64,000 bases of DNA from contig NC_047063.1 of NCBI RefSeq assembly GCF_902459465.1, positions 21,869,055-21,933,054 on the forward strand, in the 5' to 3' direction. A program made the translations under genes and the position numbers. The DNA comes from Asterias rubens. Its lineage: Eukaryota; Echinodermata; Asteroidea; Forcipulatida; Asteriidae. The notes beneath the pieces are model-generated. The model had not been told where the DNA came from. It worked only from the letters and a program-made list of their open reading frames with translations, and ran no database searches. Below, piece by piece: positions 11,861-23,879 of this stretch (the stretch's first letter is position 1; each line of letters begins with the position of its first letter).

Positions 11861-13444
11861 ACTTCGTTTATTTAAAAAGTCTGTATTATTTTTGACAAAA
11901 TTAATAATGAAATACTAAGTGAATAAAAAGGTAGCGATGAGTTCTCCACGGCCGTTTAAAGCCGGCAGGGTCGGCGGCCGTGTGTTAAAAAGCCACATCT
12001 TTGAATAAGAGACCCCTTCCCATGAAACATGTATAGCCTCGGCCACAACCCACCGTGCGTGTTTTTAGTCCGTACGTTTTTTGGAGAGGCCACGGCCGCC
12101 ACGTTTTTCTGAAAACGTGGGGAGGGAGTAGCAAGAGCAGCGATGGAGTACGTCAACTCACGTCACTCGCCCGGTTTGCGCAAGGTGCAAGGGGAAGTAC
12201 GTGGCCCGCACGCCACGCCTGGCCGTGAGCGGTTGTGTGCATCGTACGTTGCGCACGCGGTAAGTGAGTTGTACATGCTTACAACGTGTTGCTTACATAC
12301 AACGTACGACAATCTTGCGATCGCCACGTTGTCGTACGGAGGCCGTACTTACACGTGCTGGTGACATACGGTGTCCTTACTCACTCGCATGTTGTAAGTG
12401 CGTGCAAATGCGATGAACGTGAGTTTTTCGCCCGACGACAGAGGGGGGGGGGGGGGTTCAGTTTCAGTTCAGAAAGAGGAGGAGAAACAGCAAACAACTA
12501 ACGGCAGATCAGAAAAGGTATCTAGCTAATGATTTTACATTGTTTCTTAGACTTTGGTGATTTGTTTACCCTAGAAACACACATTTTCTGTCGTCATCTC
12601 TTCACTCGCCCATTGCTTTACACGTGTTTTCGCTTGCGTTTTCACAGATTTTGCCCATAAGGTTAATCGCGAATAGCAAAATATCAAGAGAGGGCGCTGT
12701 TGAACGCGCGAGTCGTAGAAACTGCATAGAAACCGTCCCATACTCCTTCCCACAATGCATTGCGTTTCTGAATCGCGATCATAGAGAGTTATAGAGAGGT
12801 TTCGCGTGACGTCACAATCGTCAGTTGTTGACACCCGCCGCCATGTTGAGTACTATTATCAGCTGGCCTGTAATTAACGTAACGCATAAACGGTGCAAAA
12901 ATCAAACCAAAGCAGTTCATGTTAAATGTAAATCGTAAGCCAGGAGACCGTGAATATTTTTTCGGCAACCATCGATTATTTTGTACCAAGCGGGGCCTAG
13001 CAAAGGACGACAAGGCATGGCTTAAATTAAAATGAGGATACATCGGAATGGGCTTTGGAAGAGAGCATCTCGAAGACAAAGAAGAAGTTGCCTAAACACA
13101 GGACAAACAGATCGTCCACGTGTCAACATACTTATAAAAACAATATGAATTTGAAGGAAACATTAATGAAACAATTTTCTTAGACAACCTAGCCCTCTGG
13201 TTTCTGACATTTTTTAATATAAATGAAACAAGGGGAACATTAAATAAGACATTATCTTAAAGCATGGAGGAAACCAAGCTTAGCACTCATCAGCTGCCCC
13301 AATACAATTTGCTTGTTTTGTTACAGATGTAGACACACAGGTGCATTATAGAGCAGCCAAGATAACATTGACCTAATTTATTTTTAGAGTCTTTTGAGAG
13401 GACACTTGAGTTTTGAACTTCCATTCCAGTCCCAAATATGTTTT
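11861..13444. other. CpG-rich stretch without a supported gene
   Basis: 12000-12480 and 12680-13080 are rich in CpG. A CRE-like TGACGTCA lies at about 12808 and an ATGGCGGCGGG start-like context lies on the minus strand near 12843. This may be a promoter, but I cannot connect it to any exon. Confidence 0.3.
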
Positions 13445-13449
13445 TGTTC

Positions 13450-13813
13450 AAGACACTGGACAATATTGGTAATTGTCAAAGACCAATCTTCTCACTTGGT
13501 GTATCTCAACATATTTTTATGCAGAACTAAACAAACCTGTGAAAAGTTGCGCTCAATATTGATCGTCGAAGTTGCGAGGTAGCAATAAAAAAAAAAGTCG
13601 TGTGCTTTCAGATGCTTGATTTCGAGACCTCAAATTCTAAATCTGAGTTCTCCAAATCAAATTCGTGAAAAATTACTTCTCGAAAATTGCGTTACTTCAG
13701 AGGGAGCCGTTTCTCGTAATGTTTTATTCTATCAACAGCTCCCCATTACTCGTTACCAAGTAAGGTTTTATGGTAATAATTATTTTGAGTAATTGCCAAT
13801 AGTGTCCACTGCT
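13450..13813. mobile_element. family-A MITE
   Basis: Full-length but diverged: starts near GACACTGGACAATATTGGTAAT, ends CAATAGTGTCCACTGC, with the central TCGAGACCTCAAATTCTAAA palindrome arm and the 'tcacttggtgtatctcaaca' phrase. The terminal TTAA is lost. Confidence 0.75.
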
Positions 13814-14825
13814 GTAACGTTGTTTTCTCTCTAATTTCACTCTCTTAAATTTAATTTTGACTTGCTTAACACATCTTTGCTTGCTTCAATCTCGTCTTTT
13901 GTATATTGAAGTTTTTAAATGTGTACATGACATATAACAAAAAAAATCGGCCTCTGGCCGAGAATATTTTTGTTTTATTGTGAATAAACAATCTATCAAT
14001 AAATCAAATCCCTATATGCCAACGCATTTTGTCAACGTGAATCACCCCCTTCAAATAGTTGAATCTAAAATATACCAGAGTGCCGATGAAGGCAAGCCAA
14101 ATACCGCACCACCATTGCCGAAAACAAGTCATACATTTTGCTAAAATCCCAGTTCCGATTTGAACAAAAATATTAAAAAAAACTCAGTGGTGGTACCGTG
14201 ATGTGGTAGGTAGTTCGTAGCCATGTCCACGTCCATACAAAATAAATAATGTTTCGCAATAAGTGCGGCTTCAAGAGTAAAACTGCAAAAAGTTTGTTTA
14301 CTTTCACGAGCAAATTTTCCTCATGTGCACCTCAGTCACCCATCCAATATGATTGTATAGTGCATCAATGGATCTAAATGTGCTCAGAGTAACGGTATTT
14401 AATAACATCTGGATACGACACTGCTGAGAAAAGTTAAATGTTTGGAGACCAGTCGACAGGTTTGAATTCTGGATCTTTGTTGTTTTAACAATTGTTGTTT
14501 TAACGAATGAATTCGTTCGTATTTTTCTCACAGTATCGACCGGCGTTGACTTGGATTATCCGGAGTTAATATTATGTGCTTGAAGTAATTCAATTGTTTT
14601 ACAAAACAAAATACTGAAAGAAAACCTTCACCAAATATTTGTCTATCGGAGAAAAAAACAAGTTTCTCGGTTAAAAACGTGCGTCTGCTGTTGCGAGCAG
14701 ACGACGCGTTACCAACAGAAATAGTACTCAACATGGCCGACGGCGCGCACAACGAACTTTTTGCGGGGTCACGCAACCTCTCTATATAGACCTTTTTTTT
14801 GTTTACAAACATTGGGGCGAAACCA
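13814..14825. other. gene-free stretch
   Basis: AT-rich with short chance frames. An 18-codon frame with a good start context (ATGGCCGACGGC, 14733) lies just upstream of the candidate promoter below, but nothing ties it to a gene. Confidence 0.35.
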
Positions 14826-15050
14826 GCGCATGCGCAGTTTCTGGTTGGCGAGTTACTTTATAAAAATGTCGCCTGACAGTACATGGAGACTTTGGGCTTA
14901 CAACTTAACAAGTCGCTATAGAATCGTACAGTAATTTCGTGAAGAATTTCAGATTCAGTATGTAGTCAGCGATGACAGTTGTGAGTGCTTGGGTTGTGAT
15001 TAAAACAACTGGATATGTGGTTCTGCGCAACTGTGTGTATGCATGGCAGG
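14826..15050 (+). promoter_or_regulatory. candidate promoter and untranslated first exon
   Basis: In order: a perfect NRF1-type palindrome GCGCATGCGC (14826-14835), a TATA-like TATAAAA (14859-14865), a possible start near 14885, and a strong splice donor (GCAGG/GTAAGC, exon end 15050). The spacing suits a promoter and first exon. No downstream coding exon could be linked, so it may be a dead promoter or a non-coding RNA. Confidence 0.3.
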
Positions 15051-15565
15051 GTAAGCCTCTCTGTCACGTTGACCTTGTTGACGTTCTTTATTAAACGTTT
15101 AACTTAGGCAAGCGGGCATTTTAAATTTGTATTTTCATTTAAATTGTTTTTAATTTCAAACTAGGCATAGGGCCTATCTCTGTTATTTTGGGGAACAGCG
15201 TAAAAATACGTAGGGACCTACACGTATTTATACCGGACCACTGTTACTGTTATTAATTAGTGTTAGTGTTACTTTAGCCTAGTTGAGTAGTTACTTAGTA
15301 CGTTGTTATTTTTGTTATATTCGAGAGCCATTGCGGTTTTTATTATGAAATATAATTGCAGTTGAATTGCAAATTGATAGCGGTCCAAATGTAGATCAGG
15401 GGAAGGGTAATTTGTTCAGTTCAAAATCACATATTTTGGTAATTCAATTCAGTAACATTTATTTCAATGCTGTCATTCATAAAAATAAAAATAAAAATAA
15501 AAAAGTTTCCTCAAGCAAACTCGCCCCACCGGCCAAACTATACATACTGTGGACAATCACTCCAT
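15051..15565. other. no gene seen
   Basis: AT-rich. A plausible acceptor (ATAATTGCAG, to 15361) exists, but the frame after it does not look coding. Confidence 0.3.
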
Positions 15566-15700
15566 ATCCGGATGTACTCCTAGAACTATTGCGGTTTCGT
15601 CTGCAATCGTCTCCCATATTGCGGTTTCGTCTGCTATCGTCTCCCGTTACTGGAGACGATAGCAGATGAAACCGAAATAGTTCTAGGAGTAATCCGGATG
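15566..15700. repeat. foldback repeat
   Basis: The segment from TCCGGATGTACTCCTAGAAC to TCTGCAATCGTCTCC is mirrored by GGAGACGATAGCAGATG to GTTCTAGGAGTAATCCGGA. One arm has an extra internal repeat of GCGGTTTCGTCTG. Likely a small nonautonomous element. Confidence 0.6.
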
Positions 15701-16389
15701 ATGGTAATCTAGCTTACTTGCCCACGAAAATGTCATCCTCGGGCAAGGTCACCCCAATAAATAATATATAAACAGATCATCTCCCAACGCCTGCTGCCTA
15801 TTCATAATTATTTATTTTCAATTTCATCTATGAATGAAAATAATGTGTGTAAGCAAAATACCGCTTTTCATCCATGAACCCTTTAGTATTAAGCCATTTG
15901 ACTCACACCACTTCCCAGTCATGATCTTTCCGAGTTTTCATTATAAAAAAACAAACACTTTAAGTTTGCTTCAGTGACCATGGCGACTTGAGAAATAATT
16001 TACAGTTAATCCAAGCCAGGGGGCGACTTTGCCGGGGGTCGACAATGCTAGGGGCGAAGCTTGCCAGGGGGCGCCTTTGTTGAAGGTACATTTTTCGGGG
16101 CGGTCTTGTTTCCTAGGTTGAGAGTTGTCAATAGATGTAGATTTGGGCACAAAACCTATAGGCTACCAAATTAATAACAAGTCCTGCTTTTTCTTTTTGC
16201 TTTTTAATCAGCCTTGGAGAAGCGTGTAGTCTATATTGCGGCAATACTGTTCAAGTTGGAGGCAGCAAATCGGCTGGAGTATACGACCCAGGCCTGCACT
16301 GAGAAAGCATCCATATGGAACCAAGATTTTCTCAAAGGAACAGGGCTCGAACCATGTACTGTCAAAGATCTTCATTTTGTTAGGATTCA
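15701..16389. other. no supported gene
   Basis: An open frame just after a splice-acceptor-like site (16205-16350) was considered and set aside, because the minus strand there has a tRNA B-box-like GGTTCGAGCCC that suggests SINE sequence. Confidence 0.35.
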
Positions 16390-16568
16390 AGTACTTTTTC
16401 AAAATTATTTTTGTGACATTGTTCTTCTCATTTCTCAAAAACTACAGCACCTCAGTAAGTAATATTTTAAGGGAGGCTTTCTACTATCATTATCTTCAAA
16501 CTGTGGAAGTGTAATGTAAATTTGTGGACATTGTGTTTTGTGTTAGAAAAGAGCACATAGACCCTTTA
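16390..16568. mobile_element. family-D element, right arm only
   Basis: Shares with 33720-34437 the phrases 'gacattgtt.t.ctcatttctcaaa', 'tactatcattatcttcaaac' and the end 'gtggacattg.gttttgtgtta', and closes with CACATAGACCCTTTAA (TTAA end). The left arm is missing or strongly diverged. Confidence 0.6.
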
Positions 16569-16874
16569 AACCACGTTATGACAGGTGTGGACGGGTCAGG
16601 TCAGTAAAATCTAACGTGGATGTCACTTTAAAAGCCACTCTAGAAATTAACCCAGACGCTTGTATATTTTCTCTCGTTCCAAAAGAAGATGATAAGGAAA
16701 CAGTCACCTTCAGAAAATGAAAATAACATGAAAATTAGGCGGGAACAACAATAAAGAAGGTCCAACAATAAGATCAAGCTGTGTGCACAAAAATATTAAT
16801 TTCATTTTTTGAAGCAGTTCAAATAAATGTACAGTTTTTTAATATGTTTTAAATACATTTGTTCCTCATAGAGG

Positions 16875-16960
16875 TTAAAGGCACTGGACACAGTTGGTAG
16901 TTACTCAAACTAATTGTTAGCATAAAACTAACTTGGTAACAAGCTATTTCATATTAAATT
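16875..16960. mobile_element. family-A MITE, left end fragment
   Basis: GGTTAAAGGCACTGGACACAG followed by the family-A 'gcataaaac.aacttggtaac' phrase, then the similarity stops. Confidence 0.65.
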
Positions 16961-17052
16961 TTGATGGCAAACCCATTCAATGATCAATGTATCATATGAA
17001 AGTTGATAACTTTTCCTACCCCTACCAAATAGCAATGTACCACATTGAGAGG

Positions 17053-17250
17053 GGCTATCTCGCCTGTCCTGCAGTTGTGCATGGAACTATAAACTAATGA
17101 CTAACCCACCACTCGGTGACCTACACCCTGGGCACCCTCGCATCTACATCCTGGAAGGGCATGTCCATGCCTGGGCTGTAGGTTATCATGTGGTGGGTTC
17201 ATCAGTTAATATTTCCATGCACAGCCGCAGGACAGATGAGATAGCCCCTT
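17053..17250. mobile_element. foldback element with about 75-bp arms
   Basis: GGGGCTATCTCGCCTGTCCT at the left is inverted at the right (AGGACAGATGAGATAGCCCC), and matching continues inward through CCATG and the 'acccaccac' segment. The arms enclose about 50 bp. Superfamily not assigned. Confidence 0.7.
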
Positions 17251-17644
17251 TAATTTGTGACCTTAAATTTTGACCAAACTATGGCAATGCATCTTTAAAA
17301 ACAAATTTATTAGTGTAGTACTTGCACATATTTTTTAACAAAGATAATTTATTCCACCTTTAATCTTGAAGTCTAAATATGTATAATTTTAACAAATTAT
17401 ATTTTACATCTAAATAATTTATAATAAATAAATTTAGATAATATGAATAAATAATTTAAAACGAATACAACCGTGTTTGTATCCTGATTTGATTTGGTTT
17501 GTGAATGTGCATGCATGATCAATTACTGTAGGGCCTTTTTAGACATCATAGAAACAAATTGAAATCCACAAATATTTGATTTATTGTGTTGTAGCTGCAG
17601 CTGAATGTCAAAATTAAACCTGCATCAACCCATAATAGTAATAC

Positions 17645-17985
17645 ATGTAACCAGTTTTTATGGAGTGCTTTTCACACCCATAGGGCGTCTCAAAGCACTT
17701 CCAACATTATTCCTCCTGGTCATCACTGTGCATTAATTCAGTTCTCAAACCATCTCAGCTCCATGAGAAGTATACAGCATGTGAAACAATAACAAATAAT
17801 TGTATGTGCTACTCGGCTCAATCAATCACAAGAACCATCTCTGCCATCACAGGTATCGATTTACCCTGGGTGGAGAGAAGCAATTAAAGTTAAGTGTCTT
17901 GCTCAAGGAAACAAGTGTCACGACAAGGATTCGAACCCACACTGCTGAACAGAAGCACCAGAGCTAGTCTATTTAAACCTTGTTT
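17645..17985 (-). mobile_element. tRNA-Leu-type SINE, minus orientation
   Basis: On the minus strand this reads as the same SINE found intact at 38332: 'agctctggtg', then the B box GGATTCGAA region, GTGTCACGAC and 'tccttgagcaagacactt', then the family body. The head is partly decayed. Confidence 0.7.
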
Positions 17986-18304
17986 CCTCTTTACCCACAT
18001 AATTCTATTTAACAAGTGTTGTGATGTAGAGTAGCTGTCTGTTTGTGCTCGAAGTTTGAGATCTGATGTGTGTTGTGTAAACAATTCAAAACAGTTGATT
18101 ATTACTGTAGCTTTCCTCAATTTAATTTATTTCTTGAAAGCTTTTGGAAGATATCTTCTTGCTGTGTGTCTGTTAGGCCATGTGATCAATGGATTCAAGC
18201 AAGACGACATGTTTTTTATCCACAAACTAAATATTTAAGAAGCACTCGATCTCATCGTAAGCCTCCTTCTCCCGACTAGGCCATCCATTGACTTGTCTTG
18301 ACCC

Positions 18305-18425
18305 CAAGTCGAGTTGTCCGATGGTTGAATAAATCATCCGTCGAGTTGTCCGAACCGTTGAGTTGTCTGAACCATCGAGTTGTCCGAACGGACAAGTTGT
18401 CCAGCGGACGAGTTGTCTGGTCTCC
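18305..18425. repeat. irregular minisatellite (GAGTTGTCCGA motif)
   Basis: About six diverged copies of CGAGTTGTCCGAAC and variants, spaced irregularly at about 17-35 bp. No coding sense on either strand. Confidence 0.7.
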
Positions 18426-19503
18426 GTTCTCCTGGTCACAAGGCGGACATGGGTTCGGGTTATTACAATGTATCTTTAACAGGCTGACTAAATAATGGTG
18501 GTGATTAAGCTTTCCTGTCTAGTTTCTCCTTAGAGGGCTCTTGTGTTAGTGTTCCTGGTATTACTCCATTGCTGTATAAAACAAATTAAAGAAGAAAACA
18601 AAATAAAAGGTTGTGATAACCTCTGTAGTAAAGCCTCAAAGTAGTATACAGAAAAAAAGTCTTATTCCATACATACCTATAAATTAATTATTATAATGGA
18701 AGTGTAGGAATAATAACCTAAGGAATTTAGACCCTTTGTTCATTGTTTCCACCAGGTGTAGAACCAACCGATAACTAAACTAGCCTAATTCCTTCCTTAA
18801 TTAATTACCTGAACAAAATTTTGAACATGTAAAAACTAAACGTTAAATAAAGTAGGCCCCTTCCATTCTGACTTTTGAAACGACCAGTTCATTGGCAAGT
18901 GACGGTAACCCTTCTTTATACTTTGCGAGCAAAATGTGGATACATGAAAATGTGTGATACTCGTGTTGTGGGACTGTGTGTGAAAATGAAAGAAAAAATG
19001 CACTATTCTCTATATAATTCTCTAAACCATTTTTGGGAGGTAGATGGAACAGGAAGAAAATGTGTGATGTCTCAAATTTATTATTATGATTGAATGAGAA
19101 AACTGGCAGTTCTATGTGACATTGTTTCCAATATGAATAATCCAACCATCGAGGAAAACGCTAACTAACAACATAGACTAGAGTCTGTACTTGCTAACAA
19201 TAACACGGAAATAATGAATGATTTACCATACCAGATACAAAGTGGTCACACCATGCATGCATGCATGCATTATCCGGTCATCATCATGATCATGTCGTGA
19301 AGGTTGCCTGTTGCGCTGGCGGACGTGTTTCGGCATCTATCCACGCTTTATTTTGATCCTGAAACTTGTCAACTTCAGGGAAGCGAAAGAACTTTAACCC
19401 TTCTTTTGATCCGAACCAATTTTTGCAGCAACAGCGGCTAAGAACCATGATTATTCGACTGTAAAGTTCGTATCTGTATACATTCACACACAAGTAAACA
19501 AAC
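18426..19503. other. gene-free stretch
   Basis: AT-rich with short chance frames and a short (ATGC)n run at about 19253-19271. Nothing else recognised. Confidence 0.4.
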
Positions 19504-20018
19504 TTTTGCCAACCAAAATGGCGGAATTGTTTTGTCACGTGACTCGTGACGTGTCAAAAGAAAGGTCTATATAAGAACTAGAGGGCGCACTGGCAAATAC
19601 CATTGCGCAAGCGCAGACTGTTGAATGAGGTGCATTGTGGGATATATATGGTTCAAATTTGGATACCAGCTAGACCACAATGCACCAAATTCCAAGCTTT
19701 ACGCGCGCGCCCCAGTATTTGCGAAAAGGTCTATGCGCGCAGGCGGCCATTTTCTAAGTTGACAAAACTGGCATCTCACAGCGTGTGTTTGTGCGGCCAT
19801 TATTTGTAAGTTGAACAAACAACATAGCGTGAGCGTTCAATAAAAAAAAGCTCAAACGTGTATTTCATATTCAACGCGCGTGCAGAATGACGCGCTTGTC
19901 ATCTTGCGGTCCCGTGGCGTTTGTGCACGAAGCATCACTCGTGCGCCCTCTAGTTCTTATAATATAACTCTATAGACCTTTCTTTTGCAACGTCACAGCC
20001 CGAGTTTTTGCCAACCCA
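19504..20018. mobile_element. composite foldback element
   Basis: Outer arms are inverted: TTTTGCCAACC with AAAGAAAGGTCTATA and AGAACTAGAGGGCGCAC at the left, and GTGCGCCCTCTAGTTCT with TATAGACCTTTCTTT and GTTTTTGCCAACC at the right. A second element (19589-19734) sits inside it; its better copy is at 35314-35465. Confidence 0.65.
19589..19734. mobile_element. small MITE nested in the foldback element
   Basis: CAAATACCATTGCGCAAGCG to GTATTTGCGAAAAGGTCTA, nearly identical to 35314-35465, which has both terminal TAGACCTT ends. The left end of this copy is altered. Confidence 0.65.
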
Positions 20019-21376
20019 GATTGGAAAACTATGGAAAGCCATATGTGCAAATCAAGAAAAGATCGATATTTTTTTGTAACAATGAACCAAATTTGTTCAT
20101 TTTGTTTAAAACAAAACAACTAATTATGAGAGGTATTTTATTTAATTGAAAGTTTGAAGAAAATGTTGAATTTTGTTAAAACATCTGTTTTTACGATTTA
20201 ATGATTTACTAACATTCGGCCGACCATGCCAACCAATGCGGTTTGTTTATCAACAAAAGAAAGGTCTATGTAATACGGATTATTAGTATTAGCTGAACAC
20301 AAAGCTAACACATTTGTTTACAAAACATTCACCAATACACGCAATGCAGATTAAAATACATTCCAGCTTACAAGACACAATTATGGTGGCACAAAAGATG
20401 AACACTTTACAAAACACTATAATGTTGTATAGTTTACTTTGCTTTATAAGTTGGAAGTTAAAAGAACTACAGTCGGTTGATCGCATTGTGTCTTTGATTA
20501 ACCGTTATTGAACATTTGAAACATTTTTACTTGTGTAGTACAACAAGCAATTACAACCAGTTTGCAATTTTGATTTGAAAATTGTAAGGGCATTGTAGCC
20601 AAATATATCTTTCTTAACATTTTTACGTTTTTAATTATACGTTTTTATTACTCTTAATATTAAACTATTGGTTATATTTTCTATAACATAGAGTTATTTT
20701 GTTAGTATAAAACCTTTTGAGAACCATTTAACTTCAAAGTCATCATAGTTATGGAAAAGTATATCAGATTTTATCCCCGAATCTTCTCAGATTGTATATT
20801 CCTACTATGGGATTGATTCTCATGCATGGAGATTGTTCGCTCCGGATTTTTAGGCAACTTCTTATGAATTCATCAAACTGTTCCAAAAACCAAAGGTTTA
20901 CTTTGACTTTAACTGTTTCCAAATGTCCATTTATCATCAAAGGCACGCTAATTAGAATTAACCCCATACATGTTTGTCCTATCTGCCCATTCAGCAGGTA
21001 CCTGAATCATTGGACTACTCGACTTTAATAGTTGCTGTCAATTGTATAGTGCTGCAAGCCCCAACACAGGCAACCAGTGCAACGAGTGCTCTATTGCGAA
21101 AGACGGCAAGGGCGCCATTTTGGTAAGCATCATCTTTCGTTTTAACATTGACAAATTCGAGTGAGGCTCTGTAGTCGACCATGGTTGATTTTACTGGTAT
21201 CCTGGATGTTTTGATTGCAAAATGGAACATTGACCAGTGGTTGACAAAAATGGTCGCCACCCGAAATCGCTCCTGTAACAGTGCGCCTCTAATGGTCGTG
21301 GTATCATGGCGATGCACATCTGCCGAAAGAGGGGGCCATAACACTCTATCGACACCATTTTGTAATGATTTGGGGG
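20019..21376. other. gene-free stretch
   Basis: No exon, RNA gene or repeat with clear ends seen. A 109-codon frame on the minus strand (21015-21344) has no recognisable domain and no supporting context. Confidence 0.4.
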
Positions 21377-21465
21377 TTGAAAAAAGAATTGACTAGAGTG
21401 GGATTCGAACCAACGACCTCCGGATTAACGTGCCGGCGCTCTACCAAGCCCAACCAAGTCAGACC
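21377..21465 (-). repeat. tRNA-Asn-like SINE head
   Basis: On the minus strand a cloverleaf can be drawn: acceptor GACTTGG with CTCTAGTC (one mismatch), anticodon stem CCGG/CCGG with a loop containing GTT (Asn), and B box GGTTCGAATCC. Position 33 is C rather than U, and a related copy with the same 3' continuation (CTAGTYAATT...AAATCA) lies at 60547. A SINE head is therefore likelier than a tRNA gene. Confidence 0.6.
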
Positions 21466-21776
21466 AACCAATGATGAATTTTTGATCATCAGCTCGTTAA
21501 TATAGTTTTAACCAAAAAGTTTTATCCAACAACAATACGCCCCCTAAGTTAAAACAAATTAAAAACAAAACATTATAGTTATAATAAAAGTGGGAATTTC
21601 CACAAGCCACTAAATACAGAGAATGCAGTTATCGTTGTTTCTAAATGATCATCGATTGTGGTGTTAGTTCTACTGATACTCCATAACACAACCACCAATA
21701 CATGCATTTTACAAGCTCTCGATATTAGAATAGAAAAAAACTAGAGTCTACAATAGCCTACAAGCTTTCCGTTTAA

Positions 21777-22130
21777 AGCCATTACACACTTTCGGTAAAC
21801 AGTATTGTCCAAGTCCCACACTTCGTGTATCACAACTTATACATAAAATAACAATCCTGTGGAAATTTAGGCTCAATCGAACATCGGAGTCGGGAGAAAA
21901 TAACGGGAAAACCCACTCCTGTTTTCGCGCGTTTCGCCGTGTCATGACATGTGTTTATAACAAATCCGTAATTCTCGCTAACGAGAATTTATATTGTTTT
22001 ACCGTTTTCTCAAAAAGTAAAGCATTTCATTGACTAATATTTCAAGAGAAGTCTTTCAGCATTACCTTCTGTAAACCCTGTAAATTATTTGTAAATCTGG
22101 TTTTTTTCTGTACCGAAAGGGTCCATGGCT
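21777..22130. mobile_element. family-C TTAA element, full length
   Basis: 354 bp between TTAA at 21773-21776 and TTAA at 22131-22134. Ends AGCCATTACACACTTTCGGT and ACCGAAAGGGTCCATGGCT are inverted; TTCTCGCTAACGAGAA forms the centre. Confidence 0.85.
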
Positions 22131-22660
22131 TTAATACAAACTATTGCTGATATTAGGTAGCCTTATGTTTAATAACTAATGAATTAATATTACTGCCATG
22201 TCTGTATCTGCATCATGTCGTTTCTATTGTTTTTACCAAGGCATGTCTGAACTAAAAAACTCTATATTAATAAGCAAAATTTTATCATTTGTTTAAGAAG
22301 AATATCAGCTCCTACTTCTAATCGTTTAATATTGACTATAAATTATTATTTTCTTTCAATCAATAAGTCGTTACATTATATATGGTTTAAAAAAACCAAG
22401 CTTATCAAAAAAGTAAAATTCCACAACATAAAACCACCAAGAAATGCTTTTTACGAGCTCTCGATATAGAATAAAATAATTAGAGTGTACACTCTACGAG
22501 CCTTCTGCTTAAAACGAAGTATAGCTGATATTATAGGTAGTCTTATAAGTTTAACTAGTTAGTATTACTGGCATTTATGCAGGTGCATGATGTATAATAG
22601 GGGGAGCACTAGCATGTCCGCTGTTTCCCAATAAATGTCTGAACCATCACTCTACATTAA
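22131..22660. other. gene-free stretch
   Basis: AT-rich, with local similarity between 22430-22520 and 21690-21770 (two diverged copies of 'gagctctcgatat.agaat'). No gene. Confidence 0.4.
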
Positions 22661-23035
22661 AGGAACACGTTGCCTTGGATCGGTCGAGTTGGTCTTTGAA
22701 AAGACCGTTTGTTATAAAAATGCATATGGTTAGAAAGATGATGTAAAAGTAGAATACAATGATCTACACAAATATGCCTCGAAATTGCGTGGTTTTCTTT
22801 TTACCTCGTCCAATAACACGGTCGGCCATTTATGGGAGTCAAAATTTGGACTCCCATAAATGGCCGACCGTGATAGTTCGCGACGTAAAAAGAAAACCGT
22901 GCAATTTTGAGTGATACTTGTGTGGATCATTATATTCTACTTTTAAAACATCTTTCTAACCATATATATTTCATAACAAACGGTTTCAAACGCTTTTTAT
23001 AGACCAACTCGTCCGATCCAAGGCAACGTGTTCCT
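22661..23035. mobile_element. family-E TTAA element, full-length near-perfect hairpin
   Basis: 375 bp between TTAA at 22657-22660 and 23036-23039. The whole element folds on itself: AGGAACACGTTGCCTTGGAT mirrors ATCCAAGGCAACGTGTTCCT, and the arms meet at TGACTCCCATAAATGGCCGA with almost no loop. No coding capacity. Confidence 0.9.
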
Positions 23036-23099
23036 TTAAAATGATAGCAACTTTTCGAAAGAGAATAATATAAGCTGTTACTTTCAATCGCTGAATAAT

Positions 23100-23650
23100 T
23101 GTTACTCAGTGTCTTTTTTTTTAAATCTTTGCTTTGCTTGTTCTTTTCAGCGAACTTGTTTGCAAGCAAATGTAAATGGCAAAGCTTAAGTCAACTTGAA
23201 ACTGTGAAAGTAGTTAAAAGCAGTGGACACTATTGAATTACTCAAAATAAATATTACCATAAAACCTTACTTGGTAACGAGTAATGGGGAGAGGTTGGTA
23301 GTATAAAACATTGTGAGAAACGGCTGACGTAGTTTTCGAGAAAGAAGTAATTTTCCACGAACTTGATTTCGAGACCTCAAGTTTAGAATAACTACTTATA
23401 GTGTTTGGGGGTTTTTTTTAGTTTTTTTTTTTAGGAGGGGTTGCATTATTACAGTAAAAAATAATAATATAAGTAAATCGAAGGAGTAAAAGTAGGTTAA
23501 TAGGTAATTAGGTGTTCGGATAACAGCCAAAAAACTGTTCGTCCTTTTTTAATTTTTATTATCTTTGCTTATCTTTTCAGCGAACTTGTTTGCAGGTAAA
23601 TGTAAATGGCGAAGCTTAAATCAACTTGAAACTGTGAAAGTAGTTAAAAT
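23100..23650. repeat. local direct duplication with family-A fragment between
   Basis: The segment ending CGAACTTGTTTGCA..CTGTGAAAGTAGTTAAA occurs at about 23100-23218 and 23520-23650. A family-A left half is inserted at the TTAA of the first copy. Confidence 0.65.
23216..23402. mobile_element. family-A MITE, left half
   Basis: TTAAAAGCAGTGGACACTATT through the left arm to the central TCGAGACCTCAAG region, then a jump to ACTTATAGTG; the right arm is deleted. Confidence 0.75.
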
Positions 23651-23879
23651 AATGAACCGGCATTGTATAAGAGCTATAATAATGTACAATTATTGAAGCC
23701 AGGATTTGTAACATCAACAAAATTTATTAAGATTGCATTTTGATAACGTCATCAAGTGTCACATGACGTCACTTTAAAGGAGCACTTTTCAAAGAAATAT
23801 ATTTGTTATAAGGACAAACAAAATGTGCCATCAAGTTTAACACTGTGCATGTATTCCAGCCGGAATGTTTTACATTTAA

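Noticed and set aside
16205-16350. Open frame right after an acceptor-like TTTTTAATCAG, looking like an orphan coding exon
   Set aside because: No partner exon or recognised domain; the minus strand shows a B-box-like GGTTCGAGCCC, so SINE-derived sequence is more likely.
21015-21344. 109-codon minus-strand ORF
   Set aside because: No domain, and plus-strand frames overlap it equally; no support as a gene.
21393-21465. tRNA-Asn(GTT) gene on the minus strand
   Set aside because: Position 33 is not U, an acceptor mismatch is present, and the same 3' continuation occurs at 60547, as in a SINE.
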